DNA from: Chitinivibrio sp051745065
GTDB lineage: Bacteria > Fibrobacterota > Chitinivibrionia > Chitinivibrionales > Chitinivibrionaceae
NCBI GenBank assembly: GCA_051745065.1
Contig: JBNJDQ010000013.1
Span: 1-33,863 of the forward strand
DNA: 33,863 bases
Direction of reading: 5' to 3'
A program made the translations under genes and the position numbers. The notes beneath the pieces were generated by a model. The model was not told the origin of the DNA. It did no database searches and saw only the letters and a list, made by a program, of their open reading frames with translations. This document shows, in pieces, positions 7,885 to 15,107 of this stretch. Positions within the stretch are counted from its first letter, which is position 1, and each line of letters starts with the position of its first letter.

Positions 7885-8235
7885 ATGGAAGCAAGAGCAC
7901 TCTCAAAATATGTTCGTTCCTCAGCACAGAAATGCCGTTTGGTAGCTGATGAAGTGCGCGGGAAAAAGGTCGTTGATGCTTTGAATCTTCTGAAATACTC
8001 GATTAATAAAAAAGTGTCTGTCGATATGGAAAAGGTTATCAGGTCTGCTGTGGCCAACCTGGAAGAAATGAATTCCGACATCAATGTTGATGTTGAGGAT
8101 CTCCTTGTCAGTACTGTTCAGGTTGACGAGGGGCCTACGCTTAAGCGTTTTCGTCCACGGGCACAGGGCAGAGCAGGTCGGATTAACAAAAGAATGTGTC
8201 ACATTAATGTTACCGTTTCCAGCGAGGAGGCATAG
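7885..8235 (+). CDS. rplV: 50S ribosomal protein L22
   Basis: This 116-residue L22 binds all six 23S rRNA domains and lines the exit tunnel with its hairpin. Family features are the A-R-A-L-S-K-Y-V-R-S-S start, K-C-R-L-V-A-D-E-V-R-G-K and the tunnel hairpin ending in V-D-E-G-P-T-L-K-R-F-R-P-R-A-Q-G-R-A (about residues 80-100), then H-I-N-V-T-V. ATG 7885 has GGAGG eight bases upstream. The next gene, rpsC, starts at the base after the stop, and its Shine-Dalgarno GAGGAGG lies inside the last codons of rplV. Confidence 0.97.
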   Translation: MEARALSKYVRSSAQKCRLVADEVRGKKVVDALNLLKYSINKKVSVDMEKVIRSAVANLEEMNSDINVDVEDLLVSTVQVDEGPTLKRFRPRAQGRAGRINKRMCHINVTVSSEEA

Positions 8236-8874
8236 TTGGGTCAGAAGATTAGTCCTATTGGATTTAGATTAGGCATTAACAGAGAACACGAGTCTGTCTG
8301 GTACAGTGAAGATAAGTTTGCTGAGTATCTGAAAGAGGATGAGTTGATCCGCGGATACCTTCGCAGCAGAATCGGCCAGGCCGGACTTTCACGTGTGTAC
8401 ATAGAACGGACAGCAAGCAAGGTTACAGTAACTGTCTGCGCCTCGCGTCCGGGTATTGTAATCGGACGTAAGGGGTCTGAGGTTGAAAAACTCAAGGCCG
8501 AGCTGCAGCATATTACCGGTAAAAGTGTACATATCAATGTGAAGGAAGTTAAAAAACCTGAGCTTGATGCACAGCTTGTCGGTGATAATATTGCTGCACA
8601 GATCGAGAAAAGAATATCTTACAAGAGAGCGGGCAAAAAAGCTATCTCCACAGCTATGCGCCTTGGTGCCGACGGTATTAAACTGCGGATTGCAGGACGT
8701 CTCAACGGTGCTGAGATCGCTCGTTGTGAAACCTATGGCGAAGGCAGGGTTCCCCTGCACACTCTTCGGGCTGATATCGATTTTGCGTATTCCCGGGCGG
8801 CAACGCAGTACGGGATTATCGGTATCAAAACCTGGATATGTAAGGGTGAGAGACTCTCTGTAAAAGATAACTAA
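8236..8874 (+). CDS. rpsC: 30S ribosomal protein S3
   Basis: This 212-residue S3 forms part of the mRNA entry tunnel and helicase site. It begins M-G-Q-K-I-S-P-I-G-F-R-L-G. The KH domain motif G-I-V-I-G-R-K-G-S-E-V lies at about residues 73-83, and the C-terminal domain has G-R-L-N-G-A-E-I-A-R and the R-V-P-L-H-T-L-R-A-D-I-D-F block. The start is TTG 8236, supported by GAGGAGG (8224-8230) at good spacing and the perfect family N-terminus. There is no intergenic base after rplV. rplP follows 20 bases after the stop. Confidence 0.97.
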   Translation: MGQKISPIGFRLGINREHESVWYSEDKFAEYLKEDELIRGYLRSRIGQAGLSRVYIERTASKVTVTVCASRPGIVIGRKGSEVEKLKAELQHITGKSVHINVKEVKKPELDAQLVGDNIAAQIEKRISYKRAGKKAISTAMRLGADGIKLRIAGRLNGAEIARCETYGEGRVPLHTLRADIDFAYSRAATQYGIIGIKTWICKGERLSVKDN

Positions 8875-8894
8875 AAGAAAAGGACAGTTTTACA

Positions 8895-9308
8895 ATGCTT
8901 TCTCCAAAAAGAGTAAAATGGCGTAAACAGCAGCGCGGCAGAATGAAAGGTAAGGCGACCCGGGGAAACCGTGTCTCCTTTGGTGAGTACGGTATTCAGG
9001 CTCTTGAATGCGGCTGGATAACTGCTCAGCAAATTGAAGCTTCCCGTGTTGCGATAATGAGAACATTGAAGCGTGGTGCAAAGCTCTGGATTCGTGTTTT
9101 TCCTCAGAAATCGGTAACGGCCACCGCTGCTGAAACCCGTATGGGTAAAGGGAAGGGCTCTCCGGAATTCTGGGTAGCCACTGTAAAACCGGGTACTATG
9201 ATGTTTGAGCTTGCCGGTGCTTCGTATGAGAACTCGTACAAGGCAATGAAGCTTGCAATGGATAAGCTGCCGATTAAAACGCAGTTTGTTAAAAACGAGA
9301 ATATCTGA
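8895..9308 (+). CDS. rplP: 50S ribosomal protein L16
   Basis: This 137-residue L16 helps shape the tRNA A site on the 50S subunit. It starts M-L-S-P-K-R-V-K-W-R-K, has the F-G-E-Y-G-I-Q-A-L-E and W-I-T-A-Q-Q-I-E-A-S-R blocks, and has G-K-G-K-G-S-P-E-F-W-V-A near residue 90. The arginine hydroxylated in E. coli L16 falls in the R-M-G-K-G-K-G motif, which is present. ATG 8895 follows AAAAGGA. rpmC starts 8 bases downstream. Confidence 0.97.
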   Translation: MLSPKRVKWRKQQRGRMKGKATRGNRVSFGEYGIQALECGWITAQQIEASRVAIMRTLKRGAKLWIRVFPQKSVTATAAETRMGKGKGSPEFWVATVKPGTMMFELAGASYENSYKAMKLAMDKLPIKTQFVKNENI

Positions 9309-9316
9309 GGTCAATA

Positions 9317-9508
9317 ATGAAAGCTGAAGAAATAAGAGAACTTTCAATCGATTCTCTTGAAGAAAAGGTCAGCGAGCTTGAGGATGAATTTTTTCAGCTC
9401 CGTTTCAAAAAAGAGATGGGGCAGTTGGATAATCCCCTGCAGCTGAGGGAAAAAAGAAGAGTGATTGCCAGGGCAAAAACGATTCTTACTGAAAAGAGAG
9501 ACGCTTAG
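9317..9508 (+). CDS. rpmC: 50S ribosomal protein L29
   Basis: This 63-residue L29 is a small two-helix protein beside L23 at the tunnel exit. It shows the expected acidic first helix (K-A-E-E-I-R-E-L-S), the E-D-E-F-F-Q-L-R-F-K-K-E-M-G-Q-L-D-N-P family block and the final R-V-I-A-R-A-K-T-I-L helix. ATG 9317 has GAGGTC in the preceding rplP stop region. It sits between rplP and rpsQ as in the standard order. Confidence 0.95.
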   Translation: MKAEEIRELSIDSLEEKVSELEDEFFQLRFKKEMGQLDNPLQLREKRRVIARAKTILTEKRDA

Positions 9509-9529
9509 GGTACACTAATGGAGAAAAAA

Positions 9530-9787
9530 ATGGCTGAAAGAAACTATAGAAAGACCAGAAACGGTATAGTAACCAGTGCTAAGGCTGATAAAACTATTGT
9601 TGTGAACGTTCAGCGTCAGGTGGTACACCCTAAGTACGGAAAATTGGTGCGACTCAATAAAAAGTATAAAGCCCACGATGAGAACAATGTATGCAGTGAA
9701 GGGGATACCGTACGAATTATGGAAACCCGGCCGCTGTCAAAGACCAAGAGATGGCGTCTTGTTGAGATCATTGAAAAGGCAAAGTAG
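9530..9787 (+). CDS. rpsQ: 30S ribosomal protein S17
   Basis: This 85-residue S17 is an OB-fold protein that binds 16S rRNA early in 30S assembly. It has R-N-Y-R-K-T-R-N-G-I-V, S-A-K-A-D-K-T-I-V-V, the H-P-K-Y-G-K and K-Y-K-A-H-D-E motifs and the closing R-P-L-S-K-T-K-R-W-R-L-V-E-I. Two ATG codons compete: 9518 (four extra residues, weak AGGG upstream) and 9530 (GGAG six bases upstream). I prefer 9530 because M-A-E-R-N is the usual N-terminus, but 9518 remains possible. rplN follows 20 bases after the stop. Confidence 0.95.
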   Translation: MAERNYRKTRNGIVTSAKADKTIVVNVQRQVVHPKYGKLVRLNKKYKAHDENNVCSEGDTVRIMETRPLSKTKRWRLVEIIEKAK

Positions 9788-9807
9788 CTTAGAGATACGA
9801 GGATACA

Positions 9808-10176
9808 ATGTTACAGGTTGGATCAAAAATAAAGGTTGCTGATAACTCTGGTGCGAAAGTGGTGAAATGCATTAAAGTTCTCGGTGGCGCTAAAAGAAGA
9901 TATGCGAGACTTGGTGATATTATAGTCGTAGCAGTTCAGAGTGCATCACCTGGTGCCAGTGTGGCAAAGGGCTCAGTGCAGAAAGCGGTTGTTGTGCGTA
10001 CCTCCAAAGAGTACGGCCGCCGGGACGGATCGTTTATTCGTTTCAGTGATAACGCTGCGGTAATCATCAATGAAAACGGTGAAATGAAGGGTACGCGTAT
10101 TTTCGGCCCCATTGCACGCGAATTGCGTGAAAAAGGCCTGATGCGTATTGTTTCACTTGCACCGGAAGTTCTGTAA
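9808..10176 (+). CDS. rplN: 50S ribosomal protein L14
   Basis: This 122-residue L14 is the first gene of the usual spc block and forms intersubunit bridges. RsfS silences subunit joining by binding it. It matches along its whole length: A-D-N-S-G-A-K near residue 11, G-G-A-K-R-R-Y-A, the V-V-R-T-S-K-E-Y-G-R-R-D-G-S-F-I-R-F block, and T-R-I-F-G-P-I-A-R-E-L-R near the end. ATG 9808 has CGAGGA upstream. No promoter or terminator is seen in the 20-base gap from rpsQ, so S10 and spc genes appear continuous. Confidence 0.97.
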   Translation: MLQVGSKIKVADNSGAKVVKCIKVLGGAKRRYARLGDIIVVAVQSASPGASVAKGSVQKAVVVRTSKEYGRRDGSFIRFSDNAAVIINENGEMKGTRIFGPIARELREKGLMRIVSLAPEVL

Positions 10177-10185
10177 GGGGTACCA

Positions 10186-10500
10186 ATGTATAGAATAAAA
10201 AAAGGTGACAAGGTAGAGGTTATCACCGGTGCCGATAAAGGTTCACGCGGTGAAGTAATTGAAGTCAGTAAAGATAAAGGTCGGGTTCGTGTGGAAGGGG
10301 CTAAGGTGGTGAAACGTCACGTTAAGCCCTCACAGCAGAATCCCCAGGGCGGTATCGTTGAGAAAGAGGCGTTCATGGACATTTCCAATGTTATGATCCT
10401 CGATCCCAAGACTGATACGCCAACCCGTATCGGTGCTGCCTTTGATGACCAGGGAAATAAGATTAGAATTGCAAAAAAATCGAAGGAGCCCTTAGATTGA
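10186..10500 (+). CDS. rplX: 50S ribosomal protein L24
   Basis: This 104-residue L24 is a 50S assembly initiator. The KOW motif is visible at about residues 5-30 (K-G-D-K-V-E-V-I-T-G-A-D-K-G-S-R-G-E-V), followed by V-V-K-R-H-V-K-P and Q-G-G-I-V-E-K-E. ATG 10186 follows AAGGGG. Its stop overlaps the TTG start of rplE in a four-base TTGA. The rplE Shine-Dalgarno AAGGAG (10482-10487) is inside rplX, which implies coupled translation of the two rRNA-binding proteins. Confidence 0.96.
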   Translation: MYRIKKGDKVEVITGADKGSRGEVIEVSKDKGRVRVEGAKVVKRHVKPSQQNPQGGIVEKEAFMDISNVMILDPKTDTPTRIGAAFDDQGNKIRIAKKSKEPLD

Positions 10501-11054
10501 GTTCTGTAGAAAATAAGTCCCGTCTTGAAGTAGCGTATCTTGATACTGTCAGGAAGGCTATACAGGACGAGATTAAGGCAAGCAGTATAATGGCAGTGCC
10601 GAAGCTCGATAAAGTTGTTATCAATATGGGTGTCGGCAATGCTGTTCAGAATAAAAAGCTTCTGGAAGATGCAAAGTATACTCTCGAGATGATTACCGGA
10701 CAAAAGCCGGTACTGACAAAGGCTCGGAAGGCTATTTCCAATTTTAAGCTCCGCGCTGGAATGCCCATCGGTGCGAAAGTAACTCTTCGCGGCAAGCGGA
10801 TGTATGAGTTTTTCGACCGCCTTGTTTCGGTTGCTCTGCCCCGTGTAAGGGACTTTAAGGGTGTTTCTCCCCGGTCCTTTGACGGTCAGGGGAATTATAC
10901 ACTCGGCATAGATGATAATATGGTTTTCCTTGAAGTGAATCGTGATAAAATTTCTCAGATTATGGGAATGGATATTACGATCTGCACAACGGCGGATAAT
11001 GACAATGACGCAAAACTGCTGCTCACTAAAATGGGCGTTCCCTTCAGGAAATAG
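10497..11054 (+). CDS. rplE: 50S ribosomal protein L5
   Basis: This 185-residue L5 binds 5S rRNA and forms part of the central protuberance. The matching blocks are P-K-L-D-K-V-V-I-N-M-G-V-G, the I-T-G-Q-K-P-V-L-T-K-A-R-K-A-I-S-N-F-K-L-R segment, R-V-R-D-F-K-G-V-S-P-R-S-F-D-G-Q-G-N-Y and the closing T-T-A-D-N-D. The start is TTG 10497, overlapping the rplX stop by four bases. AAGGAG is well placed, and about 16 residues precede the first conserved block, as expected. rpsN follows after 8 bases. Confidence 0.96.
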   Translation: MSSVENKSRLEVAYLDTVRKAIQDEIKASSIMAVPKLDKVVINMGVGNAVQNKKLLEDAKYTLEMITGQKPVLTKARKAISNFKLRAGMPIGAKVTLRGKRMYEFFDRLVSVALPRVRDFKGVSPRSFDGQGNYTLGIDDNMVFLEVNRDKISQIMGMDITICTTADNDNDAKLLLTKMGVPFRK

Positions 11055-11062
11055 AGGTAATT

Positions 11063-11248
11063 TTGGCTAAAACATCTTTGATTGAAAAGAATAAGCGCAA
11101 GCAGAAGTTCCCGGTTCGGGAGTATAATCGGTGTAATCGTTGCGGCAGATCAAGAGCGTATATGAGAAAGTTCGGAATCTGTCGTATCTGTTTCAGAGAA
11201 CTTGCAAGCGCCGGTAAAATACCAGGTGTTGTAAAGTCCAGCTGGTAA
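11063..11248 (+). CDS. rpsN: 30S ribosomal protein S14, zinc-binding type
   Basis: This 61-residue S14 of the short, zinc-binding class is in the 30S head. Four cysteines form two pairs, Cys24-x-x-Cys27 and Cys40-x-x-Cys43, typical of the zinc ribbon. The C-terminal R-x-x-A-x-x-G-x-I-P-G-V-x-K-x-S-W is a perfect family ending. The start is TTG 11063, with AGAGGT upstream and the standard M-A-K-T-S N-terminus. The presence of a zinc-type S14 together with a zinc-type L36 in this cluster suggests that this ribosome relies on zinc proteins. A zinc-free paralogue elsewhere cannot be excluded. Confidence 0.97.
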   Translation: MAKTSLIEKNKRKQKFPVREYNRCNRCGRSRAYMRKFGICRICFRELASAGKIPGVVKSSW

Positions 11249-11266
11249 AAATTAAGGAGTTATATA

Positions 11267-11662
11267 ATGGTAACTGATCCTATAGCGGATATGTTTACAA
11301 TAATCAGGAACGGTGTACGGGCTGGCAAGAAATCCGTCACCGTGCCGGCGTCCAATGTTAAGAAAGAGATTACTGATCTCCTTAGTAAGAACGGTTTCAT
11401 CTCCAAATATGCCTTTGTTGATGATGAAGTACAGGGGGAGATTAAAATCCTTCTTAAGTACGATGATCAGGACAGAGGGGCAATCAGTGGGATCAAGCGT
11501 GTGAGTAAGCCGAGTCGTCGGGTATATTTCTCTTCAGAGGATATGCCGAACGTTCTTGGTGGTCTGGGCATGTGTATCGTTTCCACTAACAGAGGTGTGA
11601 TTTCGGATCGTCAGTGTCGTAAGGACAATGTTGGCGGTGAAGTTTTAGGTGAAATTTGGTAA
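11267..11662 (+). CDS. rpsH: 30S ribosomal protein S8
   Basis: This 131-residue S8 binds the central domain of 16S rRNA early in assembly, and in E. coli also represses the spc operon by binding its mRNA. It starts with T-D-P-I-A-D-M-F-T-I-I-R-N-G, has K-R-V-S-K-P-S-R-R-V-Y, and ends with G-L-G-M-C-I-V-S-T-N-R-G-V-I-S-D and G-G-E-V-L-G-E-I-W. ATG 11267 follows AAGGAG. I could not identify an S8-type mRNA target near rplE. A hairpin further down, at rplF/rplR, is listed separately. Confidence 0.97.
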   Translation: MVTDPIADMFTIIRNGVRAGKKSVTVPASNVKKEITDLLSKNGFISKYAFVDDEVQGEIKILLKYDDQDRGAISGIKRVSKPSRRVYFSSEDMPNVLGGLGMCIVSTNRGVISDRQCRKDNVGGEVLGEIW

Positions 11663-11680
11663 CTAAGCGGGAGATATACT

Positions 11681-12214
11681 GTGTCTCGAGTTGGAAAAAA
11701 AGTAGTTAACATACCGGAAAAGGTTGAAGTAACCGTCGCAGACGGCAACATCACTGTAAAAGGTCCCCGGGGTGAAATGTCCCAGGAGATCTTTGAAGGC
11801 TATGATGTTGTGGTTGACGGTTCCAGCCTGACTGTAAAAGCAGAAGCCGACGAGAAATCCTATTATCCCAAGTGGGGTCTTTTGACCCGCCTGATTGAGA
11901 ATATGGTCATCGGAACTTCTGAAGGTTTTACAAAACAGGTTATAGTAGACGGTGTCGGGTATAAGGCGCAGGTTAAGGGCAATACCCTTACTATCAGTGC
12001 CGGATACTCTCATCCTTTTATGTATAAAGCTCCCGATGGTGTGGAGTTTAAGGCAGAAGGTACGACCGTAACTATCAGCGGATACGACAAACAGGTTGTT
12101 GGACAGATTGCATCGGAGATTCGATCAATCCGTCCTCCTGAGCCCTATAAAGGCAAAGGTATTCGCTATTCAGATGAACATATAATCAGAAAGGAAGGTA
12201 AAACCAGCGCATAA
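11681..12214 (+). CDS. rplF: 50S ribosomal protein L6
   Basis: This 177-residue L6 has two related domains and sits near the factor-binding region of the 50S subunit. It starts M-S-R-V-G-K-K-V-V-N-I-P, has V-K-G-P-R-G-E-M-S in the first domain, G-V-G-Y-K-A-Q-V-K-G-N near residue 89, and closes with I-R-x-P-E-P-Y-K-G-K-G-I-R-Y. The start is GTG 11681 with GCGGGAG upstream, supported by the family N-terminus. Its last codons are part of the composite hairpin at 12200-12238. Confidence 0.97.
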   Translation: MSRVGKKVVNIPEKVEVTVADGNITVKGPRGEMSQEIFEGYDVVVDGSSLTVKAEADEKSYYPKWGLLTRLIENMVIGTSEGFTKQVIVDGVGYKAQVKGNTLTISAGYSHPFMYKAPDGVEFKAEGTTVTISGYDKQVVGQIASEIRSIRPPEPYKGKGIRYSDEHIIRKEGKTSA

Positions 12215-12238
12215 GGCAGGTTACTGCTGACTGGTTTT
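12200..12238 (+). other. Composite RNA hairpin at the rplF/rplR junction
   Basis: An 8-bp perfect outer arm (12200-12207 with 12231-12238) encloses a second 4-bp stem (12216-12219 with 12224-12227, loop GTTA). The structure includes the rplF stop codon and fills most of the 42-base gap, the longest one inside the ribosomal protein run. The 3' arm ends in TTTT, so it could act as a weak attenuator, a protein-binding site or an RNA processing site. The base pairing is seen directly; the function is not known. Confidence 0.45.
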
Positions 12239-12256
12239 ATTCACAGGATTTTGATT

Positions 12257-12619
12257 ATGGCAAAATTGGACAGAAAAGCAAAACGGGCAAAGAGATCATT
12301 TAGGGTGAGAAAAAAAGTGCAGGGAACCACTGAGCGTCCCCGGCTTTCTATTTACAGAAGCAATAAGCACTTTTCTGCTCAGATCATAGATGATATGGAA
12401 GGCAAGACGCTGTGTTCAGCAAGCAGTCTGGAAGCCGGAGTCGATGTTGAGGGTAAAACCAAGACTGAAATATCGGCAGCCGTGGCTGAAGTGCTTGCTG
12501 AAAAAGCAAAAGAAAGCAATATAACATCTGTTGTATTTGATAAAAACGGTTTCCCCTACAGAAGCATGCGGGTAAAGTCCTTTGCAGATGTAGCACGGGA
12601 AAAGGGACTTCAGTTTTAA
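12257..12619 (+). CDS. rplR: 50S ribosomal protein L18
   Basis: This 120-residue L18 binds 5S rRNA with L5 in the central protuberance. The basic N-terminus (K-R-A-K-R-S-F-R-V-R-K-K), the E-R-P-R-L-S-I-Y-R-S-N-K-H block, A-Q-I-I-D-D and the closing V-V-F-D-K-N-G-F-x-Y and G-R-V-like A-D-V-A-R-E-K-G-L-x-F are L18 features. I chose ATG 12257, giving M-A-K-L-D, over an in-frame TTG at 12251 that would add only two residues. AGG lies nine bases upstream. It follows a 42-base gap containing a composite hairpin. Confidence 0.95.
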   Translation: MAKLDRKAKRAKRSFRVRKKVQGTTERPRLSIYRSNKHFSAQIIDDMEGKTLCSASSLEAGVDVEGKTKTEISAAVAEVLAEKAKESNITSVVFDKNGFPYRSMRVKSFADVAREKGLQF

Positions 12620-12632
12620 TTGGAGGGAATAC

Positions 12633-13112
12633 TTGGTAGAGAATAAAACATCAGAGCTGAAAGACAGCCTAATTAATATCAACCGTGTATCGAAAGCGGT
12701 TAAGGGTGGTCGTAATTTCGGTTTTGCCGCGCTTGTTGCGGTGGGAGACGAAAACGGTACCATCGGCCTCGGATCCGGCAAGGCGTCGGAAGTAGCTGAC
12801 GCCATTAAAAAGGCTGTTGATGATGCAAAGAAAAACCTCTATACGGTGTCCGTAATTGATGGATCAATCCCTCATGAGGTTACAGGTAAGTATGGATCCG
12901 GAAGGGTGTTTATGAAACCCGCAGGGAAAGGTACCGGTGTTATTGCCGGCGGTCCTGTGCGTACAGTTCTTGAACTGGCTGGTGTTCATAACATCCTTAC
13001 CAAAAATATTGGCAGCAGAAACTTTTACAACGCGGCAAAGGCAACCCTCGAAGGGCTGCTCTCTCTCCGGACCAAGGAAGAGATTGAAAAGCTGCGCGGT
13101 GTCTCTTTGTAG
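12633..13112 (+). CDS. rpsE: 30S ribosomal protein S5
   Basis: This 159-residue S5 is at the mRNA entry and decoding region and is linked to ribosomal accuracy. The first domain has I-N-R-V-S-K-A-V-K-G-G-R-N-F-G-F, then G-L-G-S-G-K-A-S-E-V-A-D-A-I-K-K-A. The second has P-A-x-x-G-T-G-V-I-A-G-G-P-V-R-x-V-L-E-L-A-G-V, N-I-L-T-K and S-R-N-F-Y-N. The start is TTG 12633 with GGAGGG (12622-12627). Its short N-terminus before the double-stranded RNA-binding fold is normal. rpmD begins 10 bases after the stop. Confidence 0.97.
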   Translation: MVENKTSELKDSLININRVSKAVKGGRNFGFAALVAVGDENGTIGLGSGKASEVADAIKKAVDDAKKNLYTVSVIDGSIPHEVTGKYGSGRVFMKPAGKGTGVIAGGPVRTVLELAGVHNILTKNIGSRNFYNAAKATLEGLLSLRTKEEIEKLRGVSL

Positions 13113-13122
13113 GATGGTGAAA

Positions 13123-13311
13123 ATGGCTACGAAATTGAAGATTACAAAAAGGCGCAGTGAAATTAACTGCTCTGCTAAGCAGAAAAGTACTCTCCTTGCC
13201 CTGGGGCTTCGTAAAAGAAGTTCCAGTGTTGTAAAGGATGATGTTGATACGATTCGCGGTATGGTGAACCGGGTAAGCCATTTGGTTGATGTAGAAGAAG
13301 TGGAGGCATAA
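13123..13311 (+). CDS. rpmD: 50S ribosomal protein L30
   Basis: This 62-residue L30 has the compact beta-alpha-beta-alpha-beta fold of the family. It begins M-A-T-K-L-K-I-T-K-R-R-S and has the diagnostic A-L-G-L-R-K-R-S-S-S-V-V-K-D-D block at about residues 27-41, then I-R-G-M-V-N-R-V-S-H-L-V. An upstream ATG at 13114 is also in frame. I chose 13123 because AGGATGG (13111-13117) then lies at normal spacing and the N-terminus fits. rplO starts after a single intervening base, the usual neighbour. Confidence 0.93.
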   Translation: MATKLKITKRRSEINCSAKQKSTLLALGLRKRSSSVVKDDVDTIRGMVNRVSHLVDVEEVEA

Positions 13312-13312
13312 G

Positions 13313-13774
13313 ATGTTGAAATTGAATGATCTTAAGCCTGCTGAAGGCGCGGTCAAAAAGAAACGCCGTATTGGTCGTGGTAACGGCAGTGGGTACGGAA
13401 AAACAGCCGGCCGCGGTCACAACGGGGCTCGCTCGCGCAGCGGTTTTACCAATAAGCCGTATTTCGAAGGCGGGCAGCTTCCGATTACCAAGCGTCTGCC
13501 CAAACGCGGTTTTAATAATCCCTTCAAGACACGGTATCAGCTGGTGAACCTGGCTGACCTTGAACGTGTTGCCGGAGCAACTGGTGTAACGGAGTTTACC
13601 CTTGATCAGCTTGTTTCCACGGGGCTTGTAAAATCTGCGAAGAAGCCGGTGAAAGTTCTTGGCAATGGTGAAATAAAATCAGCTGTGACGATTACGGCGC
13701 ACAAGTTTTCGAAAAGTGCGGAAAAGAAAATCGCTGAGGCTGGTGGAAAGGCCGAGGTGACTGACCGTGCTTAA
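13313..13774 (+). CDS. rplO: 50S ribosomal protein L15
   Basis: This 153-residue L15 enters late in 50S assembly and contacts many 23S helices with a long glycine/arginine-rich N-terminus. That part is clear here: L-K-P-A-E-G-A, R-R-I-G-R-G-N-G-S-G, G-K-T-A-G-R-G-H and G-A-R-S-R-S-G. It is followed by F-E-G-G-Q-L-P-I-T-K-R-L-P-K-R-G-F and the C-terminal globular part with V-K-V-L-G-N-G-E. ATG 13313 has GGAGG upstream within the rpmD end. Its stop overlaps the start of secY by 8 bases. Confidence 0.97.
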   Translation: MLKLNDLKPAEGAVKKKRRIGRGNGSGYGKTAGRGHNGARSRSGFTNKPYFEGGQLPITKRLPKRGFNNPFKTRYQLVNLADLERVAGATGVTEFTLDQLVSTGLVKSAKKPVKVLGNGEIKSAVTITAHKFSKSAEKKIAEAGGKAEVTDRA

Positions 13775-15107
13775 TACTCTATTAAACATGTTTAAAGTTC
13801 CGGAGTTACGCAAGCGTCTTGGTTTCACCGTAATGGTTATATTCATTTACCGGGTTGGGGCTCATATCCCCACTCCCGGTATTGACGTGGAAGCTCTGGG
13901 CGCAGTCTTCAAGGAAATGAGCAACAGTGGTGCCGGCGGTCTGCTGGGTATGTATGATATGTTTGTTGGGGGTGCCTTTAAAAAGGCAACTATCTTTGCA
14001 CTCGGTATCATGCCCTACATCAGCGCGTCTATTATTGTTCAGCTGATGGGTACCGTTTTTCCGTATTTCCATAATCTGCAGAAAGAAGGTGCAGAGGGAA
14101 AAAAGAAGATAACCCAGATTACACGGTATCTTACCCTGGTGATAGCGCTGATACAAGCCATAGGTGCCAGTATGTTTCTGATGAACAAGCCCGGCGGGCA
14201 TGAAATTGTTCTCGGTGCTATTTCTGATTGGCAGTTCATGCTTCTCACGGTGATATCTCTTACCACGGGTACCCTTTTTATTATGTGGCTCGGTGAGAAT
14301 ATTACCAACAGAGGTATCGGTAACGGTATTTCACTTATGATTCTTATCGGGATCATCGCACGAATGCCGCAGGCTGTCAAGGATATAATCAGTGATATAG
14401 CTTCCGGAGATATGCATGTTTTTAGAGCCGGTCTGATTCTCGGTGTAATATTATTACTGACTGCATTTATTGTCTATATCTATCAGGCGACCCGCCGAAT
14501 TCCCATTCAGTCTCCGAAACGATCAGTCGGCGGCGGTGTCACAGGGGGGCAGACGACGGTTCTCCCTCTTCGGTTAAATATGGCTGGTGTAATACCCATA
14601 ATTTTCGCTTCATCTATTATGATGTTGCCGAATTTTATATTCAGCGTGTTCAGCAATAATGAAGGAGCCCTTGGAAGTATAGTCAATACCATAAGCCCCT
14701 ATTTTCAGATGGGTGGTGTTTTCTACTCCATATTTTTCGCTCTGATTATTATTTTCTTTACATATTTTTACACAGCGATTATATTTAACCCCGTTGATAT
14801 AGCAGAAAACCTTAAGCGTTCCGGTGGTTTTATTCCCGGTATTAAGCCGGGCTACGAGACATCGCAGTATTTAAGCAATGTTCTCAATAAGATTACACTT
14901 CCGGGATCCGTGTTTCTTGCAATTATTGCGATTTTTCCTTTTGTTCTTCGCAATGCCATGGATGTCCAGTTTTATCTCGGCGGCACAAGTATACTTATTG
15001 TTGTCGGCGTTGCCCTGGATACATTGCAGCAGATAGAATCCAAGCTGCAGGCAAGAAACTACAGCGGCTTTATGAAAAAAGGAACACTGAAGGGCAGGAT
15101 TAAGTAA
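13767..15107 (+). CDS. secY: Protein translocase subunit SecY
   Basis: This 446-residue SecY is the channel of the Sec translocon in the cytoplasmic membrane, working with SecE/SecG and SecA or the ribosome. Ten hydrophobic segments are spread through it. Conserved points are R-V-G-A-H-I-P-T-P-G-I-D near residue 30 and the G-I-M-P-Y-I-S-A-S-I-I-V-Q segment (second helix). Further on are G-I-G-N-G-I-S, the T-V-L-P-L-R-L-N-M-A-G-V-I-P-I-I-F-A-S loop/helix and K-P-G-Y-E-T. GTG 13767 lies inside the end of rplO. secY leads straight into infA with a one-base overlap; adk and map, often found here, are missing. Confidence 0.97.
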   Translation: MLNTLLNMFKVPELRKRLGFTVMVIFIYRVGAHIPTPGIDVEALGAVFKEMSNSGAGGLLGMYDMFVGGAFKKATIFALGIMPYISASIIVQLMGTVFPYFHNLQKEGAEGKKKITQITRYLTLVIALIQAIGASMFLMNKPGGHEIVLGAISDWQFMLLTVISLTTGTLFIMWLGENITNRGIGNGISLMILIGIIARMPQAVKDIISDIASGDMHVFRAGLILGVILLLTAFIVYIYQATRRIPIQSPKRSVGGGVTGGQTTVLPLRLNMAGVIPIIFASSIMMLPNFIFSVFSNNEGALGSIVNTISPYFQMGGVFYSIFFALIIIFFTYFYTAIIFNPVDIAENLKRSGGFIPGIKPGYETSQYLSNVLNKITLPGSVFLAIIAIFPFVLRNAMDVQFYLGGTSILIVVGVALDTLQQIESKLQARNYSGFMKKGTLKGRIK

